A DNA stretch of 8,070 nucleotides, taken from the NCBI GenBank assembly GCA_017424085.1, contig JAFPBP010000263.1, forward strand, positions 1 to 8,070. Direction: 5' to 3'. The translations under genes and the position numbers were made by a program. Below the pieces are notes generated by a model. The model saw only the letters and a list, made by a program, of their open reading frames with translations, did no database searches and was not told the DNA's origin. The DNA is from Clostridia bacterium. GTDB taxonomy: Bacteria > Bacillota > Clostridia > Oscillospirales > UBA644. Below, in pieces: positions 1 to 5,814 of the stretch (the first letter of the stretch is position 1; each line of letters starts with the position of its first letter).

Positions 1-39
1 GAGGAAATTGCAGGCTTGATTTCAAAGTTTATCATCTGA
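1..39 (+). CDS. 3' end of an upstream gene (partial)
   Basis: Frame 1 is open from the window edge to a TGA at 37-39, giving a 12-residue tail (EEIAGLISKFII). The next forward frame closes at once, and the third runs straight through the terminator hairpin, so frame 1 is the likely coding frame. The stop lies 18 nt before a strong rho-independent terminator, as expected for the last gene of an operon. Too little is visible to name the product. Confidence 0.45.
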   Translation, partial: EEIAGLISKFII

Positions 40-57
40 TCCTTTCGTCAATGACGT

Positions 58-89
58 GGAGCGATACGGTTTCGTATCGCTCCTTTTTT
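58..89 (+). terminator. Rho-independent terminator of the upstream gene
   Basis: A perfect 11-bp stem (GGAGCGATACG at 58-68, CGTATCGCTCC at 73-83) encloses a 4-nt loop and is followed by six T residues (84-89). It ends transcription from the left and separates that operon from the DapF-like gene, which must have its own promoter. A TATACT at 132-137 could be a -10 element, but no convincing -35 sits at the right distance. Confidence 0.9.
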
Positions 90-160
90 CGTGTCACAAA
101 GAGTTCAGGTAAGTTTTTGTGCCCGCTCCGATATACTGTACCGAGAAAGGAGCGATGTAT

Positions 161-904
161 ATGACGATACGGGAATCGGTACGGATCTACGATGGAAACG
201 GGTGCAGGATCTCCTTCGGGCAGGCTCCGCAGGCTCGGGGACGGAGTGTTACGGTGAATCGCACGGGGGAGTGCCCTTTCGTGCGGGAGTATCGGGACGG
301 AAACGAGATCTGCCCCACGGCGGAGGGGTTGTGCTGTTCGGGGGCGTACCTGTGGGACACGGGGATGCGGGAGCGCGTTTTCTCCGTCTCCTCGTCGCGG
401 GGATCCCATGTGCTTTTGCTGTCTCTGACCGAGGGGCGGGTCTCTTCGGTGAGCGTGTCCTTGGGGAACGCTACCTTCGAGCCGAGGGAGATCCCCATCA
501 ACTTTGCAACGCCTCTCGTGGGGGATCCGATCACGGTTTCGGGCACGACCCTGCGCCTGACCGCCCTTCGTCTGGGAGAGACGGCGTACGGGGTGGTGTT
601 CTTGCAGAAGGCAAAGGACCTGGCGTGGCTGGGGCTGGAAAACGATCTGGCGCAGATGCACCTCTTCCCCCGTGGAACGAAGATCCTGTTTGCCGTGGCG
701 TCGGGAGATCGGGCGTTGCATCTTCGCTCCTCCTCTCTTGGGGGAGATGGCGCCTGTGCCGCTCTGTCTGCCGCCGTGGCGGAGGGAGTGCTGCTTCCCG
801 ACCGCTCGGTGACGGTCTTTTCTCCCGCTTGGGAGGGGCGGGCGCTCTGCACCCGTGAGGGAACGCTTTATTTTACTTGCCCGATTCGGTCTGATTTTGC
901 TTGA
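161..904 (+). CDS. Diaminopimelate epimerase-like protein, probably catalytically inactive
   Basis: This 247-residue protein follows the DapF pattern along its length: an RIYDGNG segment near the N-terminus, an F..REYRDGNE segment at 40-49, SVSLGNATFEPREIPI at 98-113, RLGETAYGVVF at 137-147, LFPRGTKILF at 168-177 and GGDGACAA at 194-201, then DapF-like closing strands. True DapF interconverts LL- and meso-diaminopimelate for lysine and peptidoglycan using two cysteines, in CGNG and CGTG motifs. Here CGNG is replaced by a Cys51-Pro-Thr-Ala-Glu-Gly stretch. The ERGxGETxACGTG segment is collapsed to SSSLGGDG, removing the second Cys and the neighbouring Glu/Arg. It is also shorter than usual DapF (about 275 residues). 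ATG 161 is preferred because AAAGGAG ends 8 nt upstream; ATG 155 is too close to it. The reading frame is intact, so this looks like a maintained pseudoenzyme or a protein with changed specificity. The family call is fairly secure; inactivity is inferred. Confidence 0.75.
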   Translation: MTIRESVRIYDGNGCRISFGQAPQARGRSVTVNRTGECPFVREYRDGNEICPTAEGLCCSGAYLWDTGMRERVFSVSSSRGSHVLLLSLTEGRVSSVSVSLGNATFEPREIPINFATPLVGDPITVSGTTLRLTALRLGETAYGVVFLQKAKDLAWLGLENDLAQMHLFPRGTKILFAVASGDRALHLRSSSLGGDGACAALSAAVAEGVLLPDRSVTVFSPAWEGRALCTREGTLYFTCPIRSDFA

Positions 905-929
905 CTTTTTCGTCGGAATGTGGTACAAT
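901..929 (+). promoter_or_regulatory. SigA-type promoter for dusB, overlapping the preceding stop codon
   Basis: TTGACT (901-906) and TACAAT (924-929) are separated by 17 bp, and TGG immediately before the -10 makes it an extended -10. The -35 hexamer contains the TGA stop (902-904) of the DapF-like gene. Transcription would begin near 936, giving a leader of about 26 nt before the dusB start. There is no terminator between the two genes, so read-through from upstream is also possible. Confidence 0.8.
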
Positions 930-961
930 AGGGAAAACGAAAAATGACGGGAGGTGCAACG

Positions 962-1921
962 ATGAATTTTGCGGAACGGGGAAAGGTCTTTTTGGCGCCC
1001 CTTGCGGGGGTGACCGACCGTGCCTTTCGGGAGATCTGTCGCTCCTTCGGCGCCGACGGAGTCTGCACCGAAATGGTCAGCGCCAAGGGTATTTGGTATA
1101 AGGACAAAAAGACCGCCGATCTTCTCACCTTCGGGGAAAAGGAGATCCCCTGCGGAATTCAGTTGTTTGGCTCCGAGCCCGAGATCGTTGCTCACGCCGT
1201 CACCCACGCCCTGTCTTATCATCCCCAATGGATCGATCTGAATATGGGCTGTCCCGTGCCCAAGATCGTGAAAAACGGGGACGGAAGCGCTCTGATGAAG
1301 AATCTTCCCTTGGCGGAGCAGGTGATCCGTGCGGCGGTTGCAGCGGCGGGAGACACCCCCCTGACGGTGAAATTCCGCTTGGGCTTCGAGTCCGACGTGA
1401 GCGGCGAGTTTGCCCTCATGTGTCAGGATGCGGGGGCGGCGGCGGTGTGTCTTCATGCCCGCACCCGTTCTCAGATGTATTCGGGGAAAGCCGATTGGTC
1501 CGCCATCGGTCGGGTCAAAACGATGCTCTCGATCCCGCTCATCGGAAACGGAGATATTTTCACCCCCGAGGATGCGCTTGCAATGTTTGAGACCACGGGC
1601 TGCGATCACGTGATGGTGGCACGGGGGGCTTTGGGAAATCCGCAGATCTTCTCGCAGATCAAGCAGCTGCGGGAGACGGGACGGTACGATCTTCCCACTC
1701 CTGCGGAAAGGCTGCAGACGGCGCGTCGCATTGCCGAAACCATGTTTTTATACAAGCCCGAGGTGCTTGCCGCCGCCGAAGCGAAGAAGCAGGTGGTCTG
1801 GTGCATCAAGGGCATGCGGCACAGCGCAAAATATAAGAATACCATTTTTGCCTCCCGCAACGGCGAAGAGTTGTTTGCGGTGCTGGCGGAATACGAAAAG
1901 GAAGTTCTCGCCCATGAGTAA
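962..1921 (+). CDS. dusB: tRNA-dihydrouridine synthase, DusB type
   Basis: An FMN-dependent enzyme that reduces specific uridines of tRNA to dihydrouridine with NADPH in the cytoplasm. The 319-residue protein shows the family marks in order: APLAGVTDRAFR (12-23, FMN-binding), NMGCPVPKIVKNGDGSALM (94-112) with the catalytic Cys97, VKFRLG (136-141, Lys137), HARTRSQMYSGKADW (165-179), GNGDI (195-199) and ARGALGNP (220-227, phosphate binding), then the helical C-terminal tRNA-binding domain with a CIKGMR segment. Length is normal for DusB. ATG 962 is preferred over ATG 944 because GGGAGGTG (949-956) lies just upstream of 962 and the protein then begins near the usual MxFxxxVFLAPLAG start. It has its own promoter at 901-929 and overlaps the following HAD gene by 8 nt, so the two are likely translationally coupled. 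Confidence 0.95.
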   Translation: MNFAERGKVFLAPLAGVTDRAFREICRSFGADGVCTEMVSAKGIWYKDKKTADLLTFGEKEIPCGIQLFGSEPEIVAHAVTHALSYHPQWIDLNMGCPVPKIVKNGDGSALMKNLPLAEQVIRAAVAAAGDTPLTVKFRLGFESDVSGEFALMCQDAGAAAVCLHARTRSQMYSGKADWSAIGRVKTMLSIPLIGNGDIFTPEDALAMFETTGCDHVMVARGALGNPQIFSQIKQLRETGRYDLPTPAERLQTARRIAETMFLYKPEVLAAAEAKKQVVWCIKGMRHSAKYKNTIFASRNGEELFAVLAEYEKEVLAHE

Positions 1922-2561
1922 GATTAAATACGCCCTGTTTGATTTCGACGGCACGGTAGTGGACTCCCAATGGTTCTGGAATACCATCATTCTCCATATG
2001 CTGCGGGACAAGGGGCACCCCGTGGGGGATGCGGACGTGGAATTCAGCATGAAGACTCCTTTTCCCCTGCGGCTGAAGACCCTGTTTGAAAAATACGGAG
2101 AAGATCCTTCCACCTACACCACTGAGGATGCCCTGGTCTACGTGACCCGCTTTTACGATACCGCCCTGTTCTGGAAGCCGGGCGCGCTGGAATTTCTGAC
2201 CGAGCTGAAGCGGCGCGGCATTCAGCTGGTTCTCTGCTCCGCCACCCGCAAGGAAATGCTGGACGTGGCGCTGAAGCATCTGGGGGCGGAGGATCTGTTT
2301 GATCATTATTTCTCGGTTCCCACGGTAGGAGTGGGAAAGGATAATCCCGACTATTTCGCCCATTGTCTTAACGTCTTGGGCGCAACCAAGGAAGACGCTG
2401 TCTTCTTTGAGGACGCCCTTTACAGCATCCGCACCGCCAAGGAATTCGGCATGACCGTCTACGCGGTCCACGAGATCTGCTCCATCGCGGACAAGGACGC
2501 CATCTGCGCCATCGCCGACGGCTACGAAATGCTGCTCACCGATTATCTGGATCGGATCTGA
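1914..2561 (+). CDS. HAD-superfamily hydrolase (phosphoglycolate phosphatase-like)
   Basis: A 215-residue haloacid dehalogenase-type phosphatase. All four motifs are present: motif I DFDGTVVDS (Asp10 nucleophile, Asp12 general acid), motif II LVLCSAT (Ser109), motif III Lys142 in VGKDNPDYF, and motif IV FFEDALYS (Glu166-Asp167, metal binding). Residues about 18-85 form the helical cap typical of the Gph/beta-phosphoglucomutase group. The substrate cannot be read from sequence; small sugar phosphates or phosphoglycolate are usual for this group. The chosen ATG overlaps the end of dusB by 8 nt, has AAAGGAAG about 10 nt upstream, and places motif I at the expected distance from the N-terminus. 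A longer in-frame extension back into dusB is only dusB read in another frame. Confidence 0.9.
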   Translation: MSKIKYALFDFDGTVVDSQWFWNTIILHMLRDKGHPVGDADVEFSMKTPFPLRLKTLFEKYGEDPSTYTTEDALVYVTRFYDTALFWKPGALEFLTELKRRGIQLVLCSATRKEMLDVALKHLGAEDLFDHYFSVPTVGVGKDNPDYFAHCLNVLGATKEDAVFFEDALYSIRTAKEFGMTVYAVHEICSIADKDAICAIADGYEMLLTDYLDRI

Positions 2562-2563
2562 AC

Positions 2564-2610
2564 GAAAAAAAACAGAGCGAGATCAACGATTCCGCTCTGT
2601 TTCTGTTTTT
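2564..2610. terminator. Bidirectional terminator between convergent genes
   Basis: A 9-bp stem (AACAGAGCG at 2571-2579, CGCTCTGTT at 2593-2601) with a 13-nt loop is preceded by an A-run (2564-2572) and followed by a T-rich stretch (2600-2610). It can therefore stop transcripts from both sides: the HAD gene ending at 2561 and the lipoprotein gene ending at 2609 on the other strand. Confidence 0.85.
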
Positions 2611-3118
2611 AGTCGTAAAGCACCTCGCAGGGAGGAAGGGCTTTCCATTCCTCGGTGCTTTGCAGGAGCGTCGAAATTTCCTTGCAGACGGACAGAAACG
2701 CCTGCCCCTTCGGGTCTTTGGATTGATAGGAATGGGCGATCCCCTTCGCTCGGACGGTGGTCTCGGTTCCGTTACAGACCACGGTCAGGATCAGGGTCAT
2801 GGAAGGATCTGAGAGTCCGTTTTCTGGATCGTATTCCTCGGGGTAGGAGGCAAGGTCCAGCCCCCGGATCAGCCCGTAGACGTACGCCCGCTCTTCTTCG
2901 GTCAACCGATAGGCGGTGATGAAATCCGCGGGGTTGGTGGCGTCGGTGGTCTTGATCAGCGTTCCCGTGGCGCTGTCGTAGGAGCTGATCCCGTAGGTGC
3001 CCCAGGTCAGGGAGAAGGAAAAATCATCGGGAACGACGACGGGATCATTTGACTTATCGCACCCCGCGAAGGACAGAACCACGACTATCGTAAGAAAAAT
3101 CAAAAACCAATGCTTCAT
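2609..3118 (-). CDS. Putative lipoprotein of unknown function
   Basis: A 169-residue protein with a short basic N-terminus (MKHW), a hydrophobic stretch at about 5-18 and a lipobox-like SFAGC ending at Cys20. It is probably lipidated and anchored on the outer face of the cytoplasmic membrane. The Phe at the -3 position is unusual for a lipobox. The mature part has no motif I can assign. It contains ITAYRLTEEERAYVYGLI, a Ser-Tyr-Pro segment and a SMTLILTVVCNGTE strand region, suggesting a small mixed alpha/beta domain resembling unnamed clostridial lipoproteins. The start is set by GGAGGG at 3125-3130 on the complementary strand, 6 nt before ATG 3118. The open frame extends another 129 codons upstream, but that part is antisense to the next gene. 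The gene is monocistronic and convergent with the HAD gene. Confidence 0.8.
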   Translation of the reverse strand: MKHWFLIFLTIVVVLSFAGCDKSNDPVVVPDDFSFSLTWGTYGISSYDSATGTLIKTTDATNPADFITAYRLTEEERAYVYGLIRGLDLASYPEEYDPENGLSDPSMTLILTVVCNGTETTVRAKGIAHSYQSKDPKGQAFLSVCKEISTLLQSTEEWKALPPCEVLYD

Positions 3119-3217
3119 AAGGCACCCTCCGTAACTTGTTCTTATACTGTAATACACGGCTTTTGCAGGGGGTTGGTTACAGAAATCAATTTTTTTGTGA
3201 AAATTACCGTTGAATGA

Positions 3218-3246
3218 TTGCGCCTTAGGCGCTTTTGTGATATAAT
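3218..3246 (+). promoter_or_regulatory. Extended -10 promoter with a palindrome in the spacer
   Basis: TTGCGC (3218-3223) and TATAAT (3241-3246) are 17 bp apart, with TGA directly before the -10 (extended -10). A perfect palindrome, GCGCC-TTA-GGCGC (3220-3232), overlaps the -35 and fills the spacer, a position where a repressor could bind. It drives the membrane protein and GNAT genes that follow. Confidence 0.7.
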
Positions 3247-3271
3247 GGTTGAAACAGGAAGGTGATTTTTC

Positions 3272-3577
3272 GTGAAAAACAGAACCGCACAGATCGTTTC
3301 TATGGTCCTTTCCTTGGTGATTCAGGCATTTCCCATTCCCCTTTCCCTGCTCAGTATTCTCCCTTCCGTCATATCCTTCGCGAATATCGGCATGATGGAT
3401 CCTCAGGCGGCGGTTGTTTCGGTGATTGCCATGGGGTTGGCGGCAACCTACGTTTTCCCTTATCTGCTTTCCCTGCTTCTTACCGTTATTTTCAGAAAAG
3501 TTCACGTTTACACCTTTTTACCCACAATCCATTTGATGCTTACGCTGTTCTTCTTTGTGTTGTGGGGGATGATGTAA
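3272..3577 (+). CDS. Small integral membrane protein, function unknown
   Basis: A 101-residue, strongly hydrophobic protein with three likely membrane segments, at about residues 8-34, 45-73 and 80-100. A basic FRKVH turn lies between segments 2 and 3, and the short basic N-terminus is MKNR. There is no recognisable family motif, and the function is unknown. It starts with GTG, supported by AAGGTG (3259-3264) 7 nt upstream and by the promoter at 3218-3246. It is followed after 27 nt by the GNAT gene with no terminator between, so the pair is probably one transcript. Confidence 0.75.
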   Translation: MKNRTAQIVSMVLSLVIQAFPIPLSLLSILPSVISFANIGMMDPQAAVVSVIAMGLAATYVFPYLLSLLLTVIFRKVHVYTFLPTIHLMLTLFFFVLWGMM

Positions 3578-3604
3578 TTCTTACTCTTACGGAGGGTCAT
3601 ACAT

Positions 3605-4129
3605 ATGGTTTATTTCAAAAATGAGGAAATTTTGATTCGGGATCTGGAGCCTCGGGATGCTCAGATTCTCACAGACGAGGAAAATGCACAGGGATGGCAC
3701 CAGACCATCGAGAAATACGAAACCCGTCTGCGAGATCAAGCGGAGAAGCAAGCCGCGACGCTGGTTGCCGAATATTGCGGAAACGTGGCAGGTTATATCA
3801 ACGTGTATTACAAATGTAAATACGGACCCTTTGCCGAAAAAGGATATCCTGTGATCGTTGATTTCGGGGTGTTGATCAAGTATCGGCGTCGGGGAATCGG
3901 TTCAAAGCTTATGGACGTGGCGGAACAGATTGCTGCCGAATATTCGGATACCGTTTGTCTCAGCGTGGGGCTGCATAGTGGATACGGAAGTGCGCAGAGG
4001 ATGTACGTGAAGCGCGGATATCTTCCCGACGGTTCCGGTGCTTGGTATGGCAGATCTCCCTGTCCCGAGTATGCCGAATGCCGCAACGATGATGATCTGG
4101 TATGGCATTTCTCCAAGAAACTGCGTTAA
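3605..4129 (+). CDS. GNAT-family N-acetyltransferase
   Basis: A 174-residue acetyltransferase predicted to transfer an acetyl group from acetyl-CoA to an amine. The N-terminal strand reads ILIRDLEPRDAQIL (9-22). Motif A is VDFGVLIKYRRRGIGSKLMDVA (about 85-106), with the pyrophosphate-binding RRRGIG loop at 94-99. The late VCLSVGLHS...AQRMYVKRGYLPDG region is the usual motif B, where the Tyr and Gly-Tyr follow the acetyl-CoA site. The acceptor cannot be deduced. GGAGGG (3591-3596) lies 8 nt before ATG 3605. It is the second gene of a two-gene unit with the membrane protein and is closed by the terminator at 4136-4169. Confidence 0.88.
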   Translation: MVYFKNEEILIRDLEPRDAQILTDEENAQGWHQTIEKYETRLRDQAEKQAATLVAEYCGNVAGYINVYYKCKYGPFAEKGYPVIVDFGVLIKYRRRGIGSKLMDVAEQIAAEYSDTVCLSVGLHSGYGSAQRMYVKRGYLPDGSGAWYGRSPCPEYAECRNDDDLVWHFSKKLR

Positions 4130-4135
4130 TGAAGC

Positions 4136-4169
4136 GAGCGAAGGGTGAAACCTTCGCTCTTGTTTTTTT
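4136..4169 (+). terminator. Rho-independent terminator of the GNAT gene
   Basis: A 9-bp stem (GAGCGAAGG at 4136-4144, CCTTCGCTC at 4151-4159) with a 6-nt loop is followed by TTGTTTTTTT (4160-4169). It begins 7 nt after the GNAT stop codon. Confidence 0.9.
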
Positions 4170-4176
4170 CATCAAT

Positions 4177-4205
4177 AAGGCGTTCTGCTTTTCGCAGAAC
4201 GCCTT
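4177..4205 (-). terminator. Strong hairpin, probable terminator of the rubrerythrin gene
   Basis: A perfect 12-bp inverted repeat (4177-4188 with 4194-4205) encloses a 5-nt loop and sits about 20 nt beyond the rubrerythrin stop codon. On the minus strand the stem runs into TT then ATTGAT, so the U-tract is poor. The stem is very stable, and its place between convergent genes fits termination, but it may be inefficient or mainly protect the 3' end. Confidence 0.55.
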
Positions 4206-4225
4206 TGACGTTTTATGAGTATTTC

Positions 4226-4813
4226 TTAGCCGAAGTATCTCTTCAGAAGACCTTCCAGACCTCTGCCGTGACGAGCCTCGTCGCGAGCCATTTCGTGGAC
4301 GGTGTCGTGGATGGCATCCAGACCGTTCTTCTTGGCGCAGACGGCGAGATCGAACTTGCCGGCGGTGGCGCCGTATTCGCAGTCAACTCTCCACTTCAGG
4401 TTGTCCTTGGTGGTAGCCTTCATGTTGGGTTCCAGATCCTCGCCCAGCAGTTCTGCAAACTTTGCAGCGTGCTCAGCTTCCTCGTAGGCAGCCTTTTCCC
4501 AGTACAGACCCACTTCAGGATAGCCCTCGCGATGAGCGATGCGAGCCATGCACAGATACATACCGACTTCGGCACATTCGCCGTTGAAGTTCGCCATCAG
4601 CTGATCAAAGATGAACTTCTTGTCTTCCTCGCTGATGTCGGGGTTGTTCTTTACGGTCTTGCCGTAAACGCCGTATTCGTGTTCGGCAGCCAGCTTGGCG
4701 CCTTCTTCCATAACCTTGAACTTCTCTGCGGGAACCTTACAAACGGGGCACTTTTCGGGAGCCGCTTCTCCTTCGTGAACGTAACCGCAAACGCCGCAAA
4801 CAAACTTTTTCAT
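4226..4813 (-). CDS. Reverse rubrerythrin (rubredoxin domain N-terminal)
   Basis: A 195-residue cytoplasmic peroxide-reducing protein of anaerobes, which takes electrons through rubredoxin iron to a di-iron centre that reduces hydrogen peroxide to water. The rubredoxin-like iron site comes first (Cys6, Cys9, Cys22, Cys25 in CGVCGYVHEGE and CPVC), the reverse of classical rubrerythrin. The four-helix di-iron domain follows. Candidate ligands lie in NGECAEVGMY (Glu79/Glu82), YEEAEHA (Glu111 to His115), DCEYGAT (Glu146) and RDEARHG (Glu179, His182). Length matches clostridial RevRbr proteins. The start is set by GGAGGT (complement of 4823-4828), 9 nt upstream. A perfect-consensus promoter and a Fur-family-like palindrome in the leader suggest strong, peroxide-inducible expression; the regulation is inferred. 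Confidence 0.95.
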   Translation of the reverse strand: MKKFVCGVCGYVHEGEAAPEKCPVCKVPAEKFKVMEEGAKLAAEHEYGVYGKTVKNNPDISEEDKKFIFDQLMANFNGECAEVGMYLCMARIAHREGYPEVGLYWEKAAYEEAEHAAKFAELLGEDLEPNMKATTKDNLKWRVDCEYGATAGKFDLAVCAKKNGLDAIHDTVHEMARDEARHGRGLEGLLKRYFG

Positions 4814-4854
4814 AATACAAATACCTCCGATATTAATTCTGTCTGATTCGATTT

Positions 4855-4871
4855 TTAGGAATCATTCCTAA
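4855..4871. promoter_or_regulatory. Fur/PerR-type operator candidate in the rubrerythrin leader
   Basis: A perfect palindrome, TTAGGAATNATTCCTAA (8-1-8), lies 12 bp downstream of the rubrerythrin -10 element, about +5 to +21 of the transcript. The central AATNATT and the 7-1-7 spacing match Fur-family boxes; the known PerR box is TTATAATNATTATAA. The GG/CC in each arm departs from the Bacillus consensus. PerR control of reverse rubrerythrins is known in Clostridium, which makes PerR the first candidate. Confidence 0.65.
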
Positions 4872-4882
4872 TTTCTGAATAT

Positions 4883-4911
4883 ATTATACCAAATTTTATT
4901 CCGATTGTCAA
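4883..4911 (-). promoter_or_regulatory. Perfect-consensus SigA promoter of the rubrerythrin gene
   Basis: On the minus strand TTGACA (complement of 4906-4911) and TATAAT (complement of 4883-4888) are exactly 17 bp apart. Transcription should begin near 4876, giving a leader of about 62 nt that includes the palindrome and the GGAGGT ribosome-binding site. A promoter this strong usually needs a repressor, consistent with the operator beside it. Confidence 0.92.
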
Positions 4912-4919
4912 GGGGGTAG

Positions 4920-4967
4920 TTGTGAACTGTTTGTGAAATTCCAAAACCCTCCCCAATTCGACCGAAT
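4920..4967 (+). promoter_or_regulatory. Possible Spo0A-box region upstream of spoIIAA
   Basis: TTGTGAA occurs twice, at 4920-4926 and 4931-4937, 11 bp apart. The second lies in TTTGTGAAA, one base off the Spo0A box TTTGTCRAA. TTCGACC (4957-4963) is one base off the reverse form TTCGACA. ACCGAAT (4961-4967) fits a SigH -10 (RNNGAAT), but no AGGA-type -35 is present at the right distance. spoIIA operons are classically activated by Spo0A with SigH, so a site is expected here. TACAAT at 4985-4990 is too close to the start codon to be a useful -10. Confidence 0.35.
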
Positions 4968-5008
4968 CCGAAGGGAAAAAGCATTACAATGGGGGAGAGG
5001 TGAATACA

Positions 5009-5311
5009 ATGATTGATTATAACATCAACGAGCGGCTTCTGACCGTGTTCATTCACGGCGAGATCGACCATCATTCCGCCGCAGGCTTACGGGGCGAGAT
5101 CGACAATCTGGTGCGGCGCTATTCTCCCCGCTGTCTGATCCTTGACTTTGCCAAGGTGGATTTCTGCGACAGCAGCGGTATTGCCGTGGTGCTGGGGCGG
5201 TACCGTCTCATGCGGTCTCTGGGGGGCGAGGTGGAGTTGACCCGCCTGCCCGACAACGTGCGACACATCTTTGATCTGGCAGATCTGCGGAAATTGGTCA
5301 AAATCGGATGA
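5009..5311 (+). CDS. spoIIAA: Anti-sigma F factor antagonist SpoIIAA
   Basis: A 100-residue single STAS-domain protein. In the forespore, unphosphorylated SpoIIAA binds SpoIIAB and releases sigma F. SpoIIAB phosphorylates it to switch it off, and SpoIIE reactivates it. The protein has the expected strand-helix pattern and the signature VDFCDSSGIAVVLGRY (50-65). Ser56 corresponds to the phosphorylated Ser58 of Bacillus subtilis by the DSSG motif. ATG 5009 is chosen because GAGAGGTG (4995-5002) lies 6 nt before it; the in-frame GTG at 5000 is inside this ribosome-binding site. It is the first gene of the sporulation operon, divergent from rubrerythrin. Its stop is followed by 56 nt before spoIIAB. 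Confidence 0.93.
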   Translation: MIDYNINERLLTVFIHGEIDHHSAAGLRGEIDNLVRRYSPRCLILDFAKVDFCDSSGIAVVLGRYRLMRSLGGEVELTRLPDNVRHIFDLADLRKLVKIG

Positions 5312-5367
5312 ATCGGCGCATATTACCACGAAAAACGGGGAATACTTTTCCCGAAAGGATGATGACT

Positions 5368-5814
5368 GTGAAAGAATTGAATCAAATGACCCTGACCTTT
5401 TCCGCCCGTTCGGTGAACGAAAGCTTTGCCCGCGTGGCGGCGGCGTCCTTTTTGTCCCAGCTGGATCCCACGCTCCAAGAGCTGGCGGAGATCAAGACCA
5501 TCGTTTCCGAGGCGGTGACCAATTGCATCGTTCACGGGTATGCGGAGGGTACGGGTTCGGTGCGGATGAAGGTGCAGATCTTTGAAGGAAACAAGGTCCG
5601 CATTACCGTCTCCGACAAGGGGAGGGGCATTGCCGACATCCCCCAAGCCATGACCCCCTGCTTTACCACGGGCAACGAGGATCGGGCAGGGATGGGCTTT
5701 TCCATCATGCAGGGCTTCAGCGACCGCATCCGCGTGCGCTCCCGCTCGGGGAAGGGCACCACGGTGGTTCTGGATAAGTACATAGGCGGTCGCCACGATG
5801 GAAGCAACCTATGA
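5368..5814 (+). CDS. spoIIAB: Anti-sigma F factor / serine kinase SpoIIAB
   Basis: A 148-residue GHKL-type kinase that holds sigma F inactive and phosphorylates SpoIIAA. The N-terminus LTFSARSVNESFARVAAASF and then LDPTLQELAEIKTIVSEAVTNCIVHGY match SpoIIAB closely. The Bergerat ATP fold is complete: N-box Glu48 and Asn52, G1 box DKGRGI (83-88), the FTTG lid segment (99-102) and GMGFSIM (108-114). The GTG at 5368 is preferred because AAAGGA (5354-5359) lies 8 nt upstream and the length then matches the B. subtilis protein (146 residues). ATG 5359 and ATG 5362 fall in or against the ribosome-binding site, and ATG 5308, which overlaps the spoIIAA stop, would add 20 residues without similarity. 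The 3' end overlaps sigF by 17 nt. Confidence 0.93.
   Translation: MKELNQMTLTFSARSVNESFARVAAASFLSQLDPTLQELAEIKTIVSEAVTNCIVHGYAEGTGSVRMKVQIFEGNKVRITVSDKGRGIADIPQAMTPCFTTGNEDRAGMGFSIMQGFSDRIRVRSRSGKGTTVVLDKYIGGRHDGSNL

Noticed and set aside
32..1609. A 525-codon open frame on the minus strand spanning the DapF-like and dusB genes
   Set aside because: It is antisense to two genes with clear family motifs, is rich in Arg/His/Gly/Pro with low-complexity composition, and has no recognisable domain. Long antisense frames are common in G+C-rich genes.
3119..3505. N-terminal extension of the minus-strand lipoprotein gene up to 3505
   Set aside because: The extension is antisense to the membrane-protein gene. 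The internal ATG at 3118 has a good GGAGGG site and yields a signal peptide with lipobox at the N-terminus.
4145..4846. A 233-codon forward frame opposite the rubrerythrin gene
   Set aside because: It is the complement of rubrerythrin, whose rubredoxin cysteines, di-iron motifs, promoter and ribosome-binding site are all clear on the minus strand.
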